A DNA stretch of 64,000 nt from Hybos culiciformis (Eukaryota; Arthropoda; Insecta; Diptera; Hybotidae). The notes beneath the pieces were generated by a model that saw only the letters and a program-made list of their open reading frames with translations, did not search any database and was not told the origin of the DNA. Every line of letters starts with the position of its first letter. Position 1 is the first letter of the stretch. Shown piece after piece: positions 11,413-26,400 of the stretch. The translations under genes were made by a program, and so were the position numbers. The DNA lies in the NCBI GenBank assembly GCA_964007475.1, contig OZ023273.1, positions 56,439,834 through 56,503,833 of the forward strand. The letters are read 5' to 3'.

Positions 11413-14400
11413 TTAATCTCTTTTGGTAATTCGAACTTGTAATCCTCCCTTTGGTCTCAATATGAGTTCACCTAATAATGTTAAATCTTCTCGCCGATCA
11501 ATAGCTTCTATTTGATATTTACGTAATACAGCCGATAGAACGGATTTTTCTTCTAAAATTGCAAATTTTTGACCAATACCTGAGAAGAAAAATTATATGT
11601 ATTAAAAAAATATCACATTGTATTTCAAAGGTAGTGACTTAAATTTTTTTTTTTTTTTTAACTTACAGTTTCTGGGGCCTGCACTAAATGGAATATAAGC
11701 ATACGGATGCCGACCTAAACAATTTTCTGGCAAGAAATTATCTGGATTAAATTGTTCTGGTTTTGGGAATAAATTTGGATTTCTATGTATCATATATGTC
11801 ATAATGATGGCCGTTGTTCCTGCAGGGATATTGAAGTTACCGATTTTCACATCCTCTTGAATTGACCTTGCCATCATTGGCACACTGGGATATAATCTAA
11901 GAGCATCTTTGATGCAGCATTCTAAATATTTCATATCCATTAAATTTTTCATTGTTGCTGGCGAGTCACGATCATCTCCAAAAATCTCGTCTAACTCTTG
12001 ATGTACACGAGCTTGAATTTCTGGATTTGAACCAATCAAAAATAGTGTCCAGGATATTGCTGCAGAAGTTGTGTCATGACCTACATATAGAAAAATTAGA
12101 TTACAAAAAATATATTGCAGAATTTTTTTTAAGTTCATTAAATGTTTTCAGAAAAAGAAAAAGAATATTCGAATTTGTTCATAAACTTAAAAAAAAAGGG
12201 TTTGTGTTTGAAATTTTGGAAATACCATTTAGTAAAGAATTATTTAGATTCGGAGTCAATTGCACTTATGGATTTACCTTCAAACATAAATGTGTCCACT
12301 TCTTCTCTTATATCTTCATTTGATAATAATGTGCCATCTTTTGATGCTTCGATCAACAAGTCGAGAAAAGCTAAACGTTTCTTTTTACCAAGTTCATCAT
12401 AATAGTCTGTTTCATTATTGTTATTATTATTATTGTTATTAAATGATTTTTGAATTTCATACTCTTGCTTTCGTTCTCGAATCACTTTATTTGAAAAACC
12501 GTGTAAAATTTCAATGTATTTTTCATGAATTCTATGAGATTCTGTTAGTTTGAAGATTGAATCAAATTGCAACCATATTTTTGCTTGACGATTTTGCACA
12601 ATTTCACCAATTCTAAAAAAACGAAATAATTAATATACAATTAATCGAAACATTTTTAATATTGACAACAAAAAAAGTTATAGTTAAATCGGAGTTATTG
12701 ACTCTTGTTGGATACTTGGAAATAGCACAGCAAGATTTTCACAGTAAAATTTTTAAATGTGCTATAAAAAAAAAAAGTTTAAGAATATGTCGTTTAATTT
12801 TTTTGTGAAAATGTATTTTAATAAAGTTTTTGGAGACACACCTTTTGCGAGACCGTGACTTTGACTTCAGTTTATGCAATTTTTTTTGTAATATAAACCA
12901 AAATAACCACTCTACCAATGATTTTTTTTTAAGTTAAATAAAAATAATTTTTCCGGTTATTAACCTATATTTGCAATATTTTACAACTTGTCAATAATGT
13001 AAAATATAAATTAAATAAAAACTTATAGAGTCAACAATATTATTGTAAAGTAAAAGTATTTTTTGTTTTGATTATTTTCCATTAAGTTAACATTATATCA
13101 AAAGAAAATTTATTGAAAATCATCAACGAAGTGACTATCTTTATAGTTATTTTAATTCCTTAAAAAAGAATTTGCTACATTACTTTGAGAAATAACTTGT
13201 ACCTAAAGCTTTCAAAGTGATTATCACAAAACCTAAAAAAATTCATTAAAAAAAGTATGTTGAACTTTTTAACTTTAAAAATTGTATAATGCCACTTTAC
13301 AACGTTGTAAAATTAAATTATTTCTTTAGATTAAAAACTAGAACTTAACGTCAATTTAAATAAAATTCAAATTTTTTTTAATTTTTTATAATACAAAAGT
13401 TTTCAAATGAAGGAACTGGTTAGCTTAATGCAAATTAACTTACAATAATTTTTTGTTTGCGTGTAATAAATTTAAGAATATCAAACTCACCCATAAACAG
13501 CTTTAACATAATCTGATTCACTGTTACTTTGCGCATAAATACGTCTTCCCATAGCAGTTTCTGTAATGAAAAAGATTTTTAGTATACGCATGAATATTTA
13601 ATTCATTTCTGGCATCATTTATTAATATGTACATAAATTTTATTGGTATTTAAACGTAAGTAATTTTTCTAATAATTTAAAACATTTACCAACATCATAA
13701 ATATACTTTTACTATGTCGTATTAATAAAAATAAAAACATATTTACCACAAACAATATCTAAAGCGCATAGTGTCACATAGGGGAACAAATTAAATGATT
13801 TAGTGTCAACTTCAGCTTCCAAACGATTCACCAATACAGCACTTTGTTCATTAAAAACATCTAAGAAATCATCCAAAATTTTAAAATGAAAAGCCGGTGT
13901 TAAAATTTTTCTTCTTGCGTGCCATTTTCTTCCAAAGCTAGTTAATAAACCGGTACCAAGCCATGGATGTAAATAATCATAATCTTGACTTTTATCGATG
14001 TATTTCGGACTGCTTAGTATTGGCTGAAAATAAGAAATTTCTTTTAAACATTTTTTTAAAAACGAGATTTGAATGAAACTGAAACTACGATATTCGTAAA
14101 TTAAGTTACATTCAGGGCCGGTCAAGTTATATGTGCACTTGCACAGGGCGCCTAACGAATAGGGCGCCAATCGATTTGTAGTCTAGAAAATGCAAATGCA
14201 TTCGAAATTGGCTATTGTGCTACTGTGCACAAAAACCTCTACCCAGAAATAAATCAACGCAGTATACAATTTTTTTTTTTGTATACCATGAGCGCCTTAG
14301 CGCGTTAGTATAATCTACCTCAATGGTGACGTGAAATGACTTATACTATGCTTGTGGGCGCAATTTTCAAAATTAGCACAGGGCGCCGAATCAGCTTGAA

Positions 14401-17400
14401 CCCGGCCTGGTTACATTACAAGATTACGGAATGAATATATATATGAATATAATAGGTTTGTAATCAAAAATGTAAATTACTTTTTAATCAATTAAGATAA
14501 TGTTTAAAACTAAATATTATTTATTTATAATTCAAATAATATCATTTTATATTTACTTCGACTGTTTCTGGTTCAAAAAGCATTACGTAGGGACTTCGTC
14601 CTTGCCATGCTCTCATTATTCCATGTCGATTACCCCATAACTTCCTCATTCCAGTCATTCGCATAAATAATTCTGAAAATATAAGTTTTGTTTTTACATT
14701 TTTTCTTGATAAGCAAAAATTTTATGTAGACATAACTGAATAGATATTTTAAGCTATTTTTGCTTCTTTTTTTTTAATTCAAGGAAGACAATGTCATGGT
14801 GAACATTTTTTAGATTTATGTGAACAACTAGCTGTACCCGCACACACGTTGTTGTGGAACACACGTTTTAAGTGAAATTTTTTTTGTCAGATTTATGAAG
14901 AATTATAAGAGCTAATTATTTTATAAATTTGGGAAAATATCTAAGAATTAATATTTATCATTTCTACTTATTCAACACTTAAATTGTATGAAATCGAATG
15001 ATATCCTTTCCTTAAACAGGTTTCCAAACCAAATTTGTGTTTTTATCCATTTCCTCTTTATATTCGAAAAAGAGGGGGCCAAATTTTTTGTTACGAAATT
15101 CGTGTGTTTAATCATTTTTATGTACCAAATTTAAATGAAACCGGACAAAATTTTGAAGTCCTCCCCTAGGGTAGGAAGTCAACAAATTTTTTGTTACGAA
15201 ATTGTGTATAATTATTTCCTCTTCTTACGTACCAAATTTAAATGAAATCGGACGAACTTTTAAAACCCGCGCACAGGGAGGTCCCTGAGTTGGAGGTCAA
15301 CAAATTTTCTGTTACGAAGTTTGTATGTAATCAGTTCCTCATTTTACATACCAAATTTGAATGAAATCGGACGAACTTTCGAGGTCCGCCCCCAGGGAAG
15401 GTCTCTAGGTAGGAGGTTCCTGGGTAGGAGGTCAACAAATATTTTGTTTTGAAATTTGTGTGTAATCAGTTCCTCTTTTTAAATTTGAATGAAATCGGAC
15501 GAACTTTTGAAGTCCGCCCCCAGGGGAGGTCTCTGGGTAGGAGGTCCCTGGGTAGGAGGTCCCTGGGTAGGAGGTCCCTTGGTAGGAGGTCAACAAATTT
15601 TTAGTTACGAAATTTGTGTGTAATCACTTCCTCTTTTTACGTACCAAATTTGAATGAAATCGGACGAACTTTTGAAGTCCGCCCCCGGCGGAGGTCCCTG
15701 GGTAGGAGGCCAATCAAATTTTAAAATAGCCTATAACGACCCCCGACCTGACACAAAGACATGGTGTAAGTTTGAAAACGATTGGTTGAGCGGTTTAGGA
15801 GCCTATTCGGAACATACAAACAGACAAAGATACAAACATACAACTTCGGTTTTATATATATAGATATTCAGCCGACAATGTTCTATTGGCTAACAATAAT
15901 TCAGTATACATACTGTTAAAAATAAACTTTTGAACAAGTGTTTGTGTTTGGTCGGCTCATCAAACTTTTATTGAATATTAATTTAAAATATCAATATTAT
16001 CGTACCTTTTTCAAGTTCAAATTTTTAATTAGTATTGTAAGTAAATAAATAATACTTACGTTTTGGGGAAATTTGTTTTGATTTTACATATTAACTAGTA
16101 TATTAAAACCTTACTCTTGTAAAGGAAAAATTTGTTTTTATTTAATGGAAAGTTTCTATTGACTTTCTTATTTATAGTTATTCATCTTATGATGGATCAT
16201 GGGTTGGACATCTATGTTGTCCAAGACATCTAAGGCCTATTGAATTCCCTAATCCATAATGACCACTAGCATGTCATTATGGAGATCCTATTGTCTAGGC
16301 TGTATTCAGCCGTATGTCCTATTAGAGCGGGACGCGCTTTCGTTTTGGCTTAAGAGCCGGATATTCCATTTTTAGCTTGGAACAGCTTGGTATATTTGAT
16401 AGGCTTACCAAGCCTTGTTATCCGTATTATATTGCTCGGAAAGCTATCTTACCTGTATTGTATAGCTCAGGGAAGCCGTTTAATAAAAGTGAGATATCTA
16501 TTTGAGATCAAATTTCAATCTGGATTTTATTCTAAAAACTTATCATATTTATACAAAATCTTATATACTAAAAATTCTTAAATTCTATATACAATTTATC
16601 TACATAATAATAAATTTTTATATACAATATTATTTACTAATATCAGATTCATACCAAATTATTATTTTTATTATTTTGACTTATTAATTAGTGATTGGTC
16701 ACCCAATCAAATTTATTATAATTTACCGTAATCTTAATTCTATATTATTTTAGGGTTCAACAAGATTTTAATAATTTTATCAATTTAGTTTTATTTTAAT
16801 TTTGGTAATGATAATATCATTACATCCTTTCCCTTTTAGAAAAAAAAATTTTATGATTTTTTAGGAAATAAGAAAATTTTTATATTTTTAAAATTTTTTT
16901 TTGAATTTGAATTTGTGGTGTTTGTTACAAATAATAATTAATGTTAATGTTATTTTTTGAATTTGAATTTGTGGTGTTTGTTACAAATAATGATTAATGT
17001 TACGATTGAAACTTTTTTTTTGTAATTGAATCTTATTATTTTTATTTTATTTTTATAATTGTTCTTTTAATGAATGTTCCCTATTTTTTTTTTTTTTTGT
17101 TTAATTTGTGTATTATATCTCTGGTATATCAATTATATAACTATTCCTAGAGTTATCTATTTACTCAGGACAAGTGTCTCATGGACATATAATTCAGTGC
17201 TAGTATCTCTAGTCGACTGATTTAGTTTGAATTAATCATTAATCTCAAAACTAATTAATGCGGAGAATTTCATCTATTAGAAATCTCGGCCTAAATATTC
17301 CGTCAATTGGAAATTTCATCAATTGGGAATTTATACAATAATAAAAGAGTGCCTAATGACTCTTATTGCCAATATCCTAAATTATTCATTCTTATTTTCA

Positions 17401-20400
17401 ATAAATTTCGTAAATAGTTCATTGGTGACAGACTTATCTGTTCCAGTATCAATTATGAATTTTATTGGATAATGATGATTAACTTATACATTTGGATATA
17501 AATGTGGGCATTTAAATTTGATTTTGATCAGTGATGTTTGTTTCCTGATCTCAGAGAAAAAAATTTTTTGTGTGTAAACTATTCTTAGGGATATGCAATT
17601 TCAAATCAATCGTAATATTAAATAATTTTGTCTAAGTGAAAATATTTGATGTGTCATATTATTGTGACGTATCATTTAAAAATTTTTATAATGGATAGAT
17701 AATGAGTAATTTCTTTTTGTATTTAAGAAGAAAGTTTTTTTTTTTGTTAAAAGAATTTGATAGACAAGTGTTTTTTTTTTTTTTTTTTTTTTTTTGTCTA
17801 TTGAAAAAAAATTTAATAGGATGTTCGTAATATAATTTTATATTTGTGTTAATTCTAAAATTTTTTAGGGTGTTCTTAAGTAACATTCTTATAATTTTTT
17901 GAAAATTTTTTGATTTAAAAATTTATTTATATATTTCATGTAAAATTTATATAACCTAATTATTTTGTAAAAATTTGTTATTTTTATAATAATATAGTAA
18001 AAAAAAATATACATTTTTTTTTTTGTAAAATTTAATATTTATATATATATAATTATCTCTTGTGAATTTCATTTATATAATTTTTTTTTTTTTGTAAAAT
18101 TTCATATTTATATATAATTATTTTTCTTGTGAATTTCTTTCATTTCTTTTTTTTTTTTATAATTTCATAGAAAAAAAAATATTTATTTTTGACAATATAT
18201 CGTATTTTAAAAAATTTTTAATTTTTATTTTTTGTGTTCTCTATGCGGTTAAAATTTTTGTTGAACATTTTGTTCCATCTTTTAAAATTTATGGTTATTT
18301 TGGTTCTGTATTATATAATTTGCGGTTTGCAGGATCGCCATGTAAAGGAAAAAATTTGTTTTTATTTAATGGAAAGTTTCTATTGACTTTCTTATTTATA
18401 GTTATTCATCTTATGATGGATCATGGGTTGGACATCTATGTTGTCCAAGACATCTAAGGCCTATTGAATTCCCTAATCCATAATGACCACTAGCATGTCA
18501 TTATGGAGATCCTATTGTCTAGGCTGTATTCAGCCGTATGTCCTATTAGAGCGGGACGCGCTTTCGTTTTGGCTTAAGAGCCGGATATTCCATTTTTAGC
18601 TTGGAACAGCTTGGTATATTTGATAGGCTTACCAAGCCTTGTTATCCGTATTATATTGCTCGGAAAGCTATCTTACCTGTATTGTATAGCTCAGGGAAGC
18701 CGTTTAATAAAAGTGAGATATCTATTTGAGATCAAATTTCAATCTGGATTTTATTCTAAAAACTTATCATATTTATACAAAATCTTATATACTAAAAATT
18801 CTTAAATTCTATATACAATTTATCTACATAATAATAAATTTTTATATACAATATTATTTACTAATATCAGATTCATACCAAATTATTATTTTTATTATTT
18901 TGACTTATTAATTAGTGATTGGTCACCCAATCAAATTTATTATAATTTACCGTAATCTTAATTCTATATTATTTTAGGGTTCAACAAGATTTTAATAATT
19001 TTATCAATTTAGTTTTATTTTAATTTTGGTAATGATAATATCATTACACTCTATTATACTGACCCTGTTTAAGAATTATGAACGTAAAAACTCTTTTAGC
19101 TTCATTAAACACAATAAGAATTATTCATTAAACGCACAAATTTTATAATCATAAAAAAAACCTTTTTTTAAATTAGCATATGGCTAGGATTTTCATCTTT
19201 TTTTTTATTAAAATTAGAATTTTTTATCAGGTTTTTACAATATTTTTACATCTTGTTCATTTATCGTTAAATGATATTGACGCAAATATGTTTTTTTTAA
19301 TAACATCAATTTATAATATGTATTTTTTAATAAATTAAATAAATTATTAAAACTGGAAGCAAAGGTAAGTATAACCATAAAGGAAGTATAAATAGAGAAA
19401 CTAGTCCCATACAAAAAATGCAAATACAAATAGTGAAACAAAAAATCCATATCACAACCCCATGAGCTTTTTTTTTTGTATTTTTAGAGAATTCCACTCA
19501 CAAAAGCTTTTAAAACTTTAAAAATTGTATAGAACTGTTGTTATTTTGAAAGTTTTAAAAGCTGTTGTGAGAGTGTAATTCTCTAAAAATACAAAAAAAA
19601 GCTCATGGGGTTGTGATATGGATTTTTTGTTTCACTATTTGTATTTGCTTTTTTTGTATGGGACTAGTTTCTCTATTTATACTTCCTTTATGGTATAACA
19701 TAGTAACATACAGTAACAAAAAAAAAGTTTTCAAAACTGGTAGGTACTTAACCCTTAAAAAATTTAACATAATATTTTATGAATTACTGCTGAAGCCTGT
19801 TGTCACGTTATTTTTAAAGATTTATTATAGTTATATTCGATTTTTGAGAGTTTAAAAGATATATTCTAACAATTAATTAAAATTTACTTTAAGCCCAATA
19901 TTAAACTCAAACATGGATTTACTCATTGTCGTTTGCCTATAGGTTTTTTTATTTAAGGCCCGGAAACAATATATATTATTTGATTTAACTTTAAGCCTTA
20001 AAAACAAATTTACACAATTAAATTCTAATAGATTCTAATAGTTGGGTAACATACCGACTTATGCAATGATAGACATAAATATAGGAAAATAGTCAGAATG
20101 CCTAAATATATTACGCAAATGTCCAAAATGCAAACAAAGATAATAAAATATTCGTTGTAATAATTAATATTCATAATAATTACAAAATTTTAGATTAGTG
20201 CCTTAAGATTTATAATAATTGTTGCATTAAATAATAATTCTAAAAACAGAAAAATTTTCATGGGCAATTGAACTTGAAACGTTTTCAATGAAAGAGAAAA
20301 TAAATAATTTTTACACTTTATTGTTTATATACTTACATATTTAATTATTTAGTCTTTTTTATTCTTTTTTGGAAAATCAATTAACCACAAAATACCGACA

Positions 20401-23400
20401 ATATTATTTGGACGGACATTAAATTTAACATTAACATTTTCTATTTGAACTTAAATTTTTTTTTCACCCAAAAATGTTATTTTGTCGCTAAAAAAAATTC
20501 CCACGAAATACATATCTTTCACTATATAACATTTTGAATATTTTAGCTCTTTGATATAATCAACTTAATTTTAAAATAAAGGTATAAAGTATATAAGCAA
20601 ATAAGAAAAGATCAAGAAAAATAATTAACTTTTATTTTGCGGAGAAATAATATACCTAAATAATAATAAAAAAAAATATCTTGAAGATAATAAAACACGA
20701 ATAAAGTTCATGTAAAATGTAACAAATATTTTTGTTAAATTAATTTTATTTTCTCTAAATTTAAGTAAATCTAATTGAATAAAAATAATGATGAGTATTT
20801 CAATCACTTGTCGCTTAAAAATATAAAAGTTCACAATATTATTCTTTCGCTTTCCTCAAACATGAGCGGCTGATTTTAAAAATACTTGCTAGTTTTAAGT
20901 TTTTGCAAATCAAATTGAAATTTGTAATGATGTTCATATTAATAATTTAAAAATTTAATATATATTAAAGAACATTATATAAATATTTACTGATATGCAG
21001 TTTCTTAAAAATTATTTTTTTTTTTAAATACAAATTTTCGTGAAAAGACAATCACCTTGAAGCATTTATAATAACTTTTAGAGATACAAGAAAACTTAAT
21101 CGACGATGCATTAAAACAAATACAATGTATAAACTATTAATTAAACTAATAAAACAACATCTTCTTTTTCTAATTAAATGTTTTGAGCTTATGGATTAAA
21201 AAGTTTTTTTTTATATTGACTTCTCTAGGCGTTAAAAGTTAAATAAAATAAGGTCAATAACGATCAATGTTATGTTTATCTTATGGCAATGAAAATTTTT
21301 ATCATTCTTCTTTAATTCTTTATTCTTGAATTCCACAGCTTGAACATAGAATTATTTTTAGGATATAAGACTTCTGTGTGAAGCAGTAAACTATGAAAAT
21401 GAGTGCAGTAGTATTCAAAGGTAAAAACAAATTTTGTTTGGTATATTTTATGATTTTTTAAATCAAACAACTTAATACATGTCAATTAAAATTTAACTCT
21501 TATTTTTTATATCAAAACACAAATCCGAACGAATGTGAATGCTTCTGTCAATATTTTCACAGCAGTTGATAATTTACTTTCCAAGGAACAAATTGAATAA
21601 ATTAGTAGTGTAAAATGTAAAAACTATCATGTATAAATATATGAATGATAAGAATAGATAACAGATTATTAATTTGAAATAAATTGGTCACATTTTTTGA
21701 AAGAAAACTATTGCCTGGATAAATTAAAATTTATTTGAAAAAAAAAATAGTTTAATTTCAAGGTATCAAAAAGTTATATAAATGTACTTGAAACATAATT
21801 TTAATAAAACATTAGAAAAGATTTAACTTTTTTGTGTGAAATAAATTACGAGAACTATGCAGTGTCGAGGTTCTGTTAATTTTTTTTTGCTCTCAAATAA
21901 TTCTAATAAGAACAAGTTAACAATTAAATTAATATAAAATACTCGCAAGTAATATTTTTTTGTTACAAAAAAAATTGTTTGAGTGTCATGTCATAATAAA
22001 TAATTTCATGATAGAATGATTGTGGAATGATGCATTTTAATAATAATTTCTTAAAATATTTTTTTTTTGTATTGAATCAATCTTTGGCCAACTTTTCTGT
22101 TTAGTATCAATGTTTTTGTCATTATTTTATTAATAAATTAATTTAGCATAATTTATTTCGTAATTCGACGTAACAAGATTTATCTTCTATTTTGTATAAT
22201 ACGACATAATATATACATATGTTGTTCAAATTTAATTTTTCAACCCATAGAAAAGTTTTTAGTTTCACATTTTTCGTTTAAATTTAACATTATTTTTGTA
22301 TAGAAGACATAAAAATATATTTTATGGTTGTAGAATATTTCGAAAGTGTTCGATCTGTGACCGTCTTGAAATATAGAAAATGTTTTCGATAATAATATTT
22401 GCAATCAAAGCCCGAACTTTTATTGGCTTTTTATCTAATACAAGCAATCCATTCATATTTATATAATTAAATACTAACGAACAAATATCTTCAACTAACT
22501 TCAGCTATAATTATATTGAATTTTGTTTGCAAATATCTTTCCGGTTATGAATACTTAAGTTTACCCAAAATCTTAGTTCATAATTACTCCATTTTAAGGT
22601 CTTACATTTTTATATATGTACAATTTTTCGCAATATATATAATGTATACCTATGTTGTACCTACTTAAAAATAATTATGATTATTATTATGAATGAAATT
22701 AAAATCTACCTAAAATCAAATATTATGCACAAGTTCAGTACATATATATTATTTTTTGTCATTAAACTTGAATTTCAGGAAACTTTATGTAGTAAGTATA
22801 TAGTAAAATTAAAATTAAATTGACCCATATAACTGCATAAACATAAAACATAAAAGCATAATCAGAAATTAAACAAAAAAAAAAGAAATATTAAATCTAA
22901 CTAAAATACTAAAATAATTTATGTTTCTTTTTTGTACATATAAATAAACTTATTTCCTGAAAAAAATAAATTAGTTAAATTTTATATGCATCAAAATAAA
23001 CCATTCCGAATTCCTGGTTTCAAAAATTAGTTTTTTTTATTAATTAAAACTCTTGACCATAACCTTGTGCAATATTTTTTATTTATTTTCATTTTTTTTT
23101 TCAAATCATCATTAGTAACAAAAACATCTTTTTATAATCAATCTTGTATTTATATTTTATTAAAATACAATCAAGATTCGATAAAAATTTTAATTTTAAT
23201 ATCTTTATGTTATCACAACCAAAGTAAAAATTTATTTTATTTTTACTTTAACATCGCTATTATTTTATTTATTTTTTAGTTTCAATATATGAGGACAAAA
23301 GTAATACAAGAACTATAGAATATAGTGGGCATGGTCTTTAGATAGTTGAATTATGCGCACTTTCATAACTTATAAACATAATTAATCCCAATTGCTTAGA

Positions 23401-26400
23401 TAAAATTTTTCCCTCACTTTATAAAACATTTGATATATTTAAACAAAAATAATGAATTTCAATGATTTAAGTTTAAGATTTAACTAAAGAGATATTTATG
23501 TTCGTTTTTTTTTTTTAATGATATTCTTTTCTTAATCTGGAGTTTATAATGTACTCAAACTAATAGCATCTAAAATTATATTAATATTTTTTGAAGGGCA
23601 TTGATTTTTTTTTTGTTTAATATCTAAGAGGTATTAAATAAACTGATAGTTCTTTCAGCCTTATGCATAACGATTTTCTAAACTCATGTGCACATAATAT
23701 TTGTTTTAATTTCAATGTGAAATTTTTTCATAAAAATGCAGTCATGGTTACCTTCTTATGTTAATACAACTGTTAAAAGTAACAATATTCTTCAACGATA
23801 AAATTAAAAAAAAATTTAAAGAAGTCGTTCACAAAAAATTTAATCGAATCAATCAAATTCGGAAATGACCTCCAAAAATTTTCTTTTTGTTATAAATTTA
23901 TACACATTATATTATGCTGGTTTATAATTTTTTTTTTTTTTTTGGTTTTTTATTTATTAAAAAAAACAATTTTTAATTCAAGTTTTTTGGAAAGTACATT
24001 AACCCTGGTACTTGGAGATTATTTTATTTGCACGTACAAAATTTTGATTTTAGACTCTGCAGATTAGTTAAAAACTATATCAATTATGTAATTTTTTTTT
24101 TTTGGTAAACCATTAATAAAAAATTCTTGATTTAAATTTTATTTTTTATTTAACTAAACTATTGGGTACTACAAAATTCTATGTATAGTTAATAATGTAG
24201 GTCGAGTTGTTAATCATGACATTATATTAATGGTTTAGAAGTCAATTTCACTGGAAAAAACTTGGTGGAAAATCAGCTTTAAATTATTATTTTCTGTGTC
24301 AAAATATTGTTGAAATTATTATTAAATATAATATATAATAAAATAACTCGTCCAAAAATGTATCGGCAATGAAAATATTATAGTTTTTAATTTTATTATT
24401 TTTCTAACGAAAAATTAATTACAGAAATTGTTTTTTAAACAAAATGAGTTTCATGTTTCATGTGAACAAATATATTACAAAATAAAAGTGCGATGCACGA
24501 TCTATTTTTCCTAGCCCATAACAAACAGCTAATCTTGATTCAGTCATTTACTTTTTCGATTTTAACAAAAACATAGCAAGGGTGATATAGAAATTACAGC
24601 TGCAGCTGCAACATTTTTAGCATTAAAGACATAAATTTAAGAATATTTTTTGATTATTGAAGAGCAAACCTTTTAGCTTTCTTAAAGCTTATACTTTTCT
24701 TGTTACATAAAACTAAATTTAAGAGAATTTTTTTACATAATATTTTTCAAATATTTGTTATTATTATGACACAGTAAATAAATGTACGGAAAACAATAAT
24801 TTTATGATATTTCCACATATGAAGTATATTTAATTTTTTTTTTGATTTCCTTCAAAGAAGTTAAGGTCATTATGGCGTAAAATTCAACATTACCTTTTGA
24901 TAGTAACTACAACTGCAAAATTAAAATTAATTACATTAGGATTAGATGATTAAAAGAAAATTATTTTTTAATGTACACGGAATGTTATTTTTGATTCTTT
25001 TTTGTTGTAAAATATATACACCTAATGTTCAACCAAGTTAAATAAAAATAAATTTATAAAATAGTTTCGTATTCATAATAATTAATCTTTATTATTACTG
25101 TATTACATAGTTCTTTTTAAAATTATCTTCGCATTTTTTATTATTTTTTCTATGATAATTTTCTTTTTAAAATTTTTAACCATATTGTTTAATTATAAGC
25201 TAAGTAAAAAAAGAGCGAAGAAAAATTAACATATAACAAACAATATACACACAGTATTCATTTAAAGTATAATTTTTAAATTGGATTTTAGTTTTGATTT
25301 CATTAAATTTGAAATTATTTTGAAACAAACGTAACTTTTTTCTTTATTACCATATTTGTCAGTTTATTATATTTCCAATATTTCTATACAATATTGAAAT
25401 ACTGAAAATATTTTACAATAATGCGACAAACACTTGATTCTAGTTCGAAGAGAAATAAACTTTGATGAAAAAAATAAAATAAAGAATAAAATTATAAGAA
25501 CCGAAACGTTGCTGAGAAAGGAGTTCTTCAAGTTTTTCTTAACAAGTTTTTATTTTCAGAATATTTTCCTTTTGCAGAATATTTTTCTTTTGCAAAATTT
25601 TGAGTACTTTCTTTTTTTTTTGTGAATTTTTCAGTTTTGGTCAAAATATTTCCCCCAAAAATATAATCGATTTATTTTTACATCTCACTTCAATTTAAGA
25701 TGTATGGTGTTTAAAATAAAAAAAAGTAAACAATAAAAAGATATTTACGCATGGTACATGCATGCAGTCATGTTCAAACGTAATTAAAAAACACCTTGTA
25801 AACTTTTATAACAATTTGGTAAAATATTTTTGGAAATTTTTATTATGAGTCAAAATTTCACTTCAAAATACAAGTAAGTAGGGCGTAAATTAGATTTGAA
25901 AAAAAAACTCTGTGTATATAATTAGCAAAAGCATCTAATCATACAATATATATTATGTTAAAATTGTTAAAATTACTTTAATAAGTATAAGATTCAACAT
26001 AAATTTTTAAAATTTAACTTATTTAGCTTGAACCGAATTTTAATTATCTTATTGCGATAATTATTATTATGTATATAATGTATGCTCATAAGTGGTTATT
26101 ATTATTGATCCAATTGTGTTCAATTAGCCTTCAAAAATATAATAATATATTAGTTGGAATACCTACATATACATATATTTAGTTATTTTGAAATATGTAA
26201 TAAGACTTAAGATTTAAAATTAAAATTAATGTTCACAACAAATAATTTAAACTTTAGATTTATTTCTATCCATTTCTATATTATTAGAGTACCAGCGAAA
26301 TAGTATTAAAATTTTTATTTTTTCTTAATTAGGAAAAAAAATGGATAAAAAATTTAAAAAAAAAAATTAAAAGAATTTATTATTCTTTCTTAATCTGAAT

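Larger units (their letters stand above)
16118..19048 (-). mobile_element. Non-autonomous Ty3/gypsy-like LTR element
   Basis: Two LTRs (707 and 708 bp) enclose 1516 bp, and CTCT flanks the whole (16114-16117 and 19049-19052). Orientation is minus: next to the LTR at 18341-19048 the minus strand reads TGGCGATCCTGCAAACCGC, a plausible primer-binding site of the TGGCGA type (as used with tRNA-Arg by some gypsy elements). Next to the other LTR it reads TAAAAGGGAAAGGA, a polypurine tract. A minus-strand frame (17476-17382) contains an aspartic protease Asp-Thr-Gly motif at 17450-17442. A Leu-Gly-Arg-Asp motif like the end of retropepsins lies near 17300-17285 in a shifted frame. There are no gag, reverse transcriptase or integrase remnants. 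The LTRs differ by one A in a homopolymer as far as read by eye, so insertion is recent. Confidence 0.85.

Noticed and set aside
15654..15863. 69-residue frame with Gly/Trp
   Set aside because: Lies in the dispersed repeat and minisatellite; no protein resemblance.
16387..16687. Two overlapping open frames, repeated identically at 18611-18911
   Set aside because: They lie inside the LTRs and are identical only because the LTRs are; on the plus strand they are antisense to the element.
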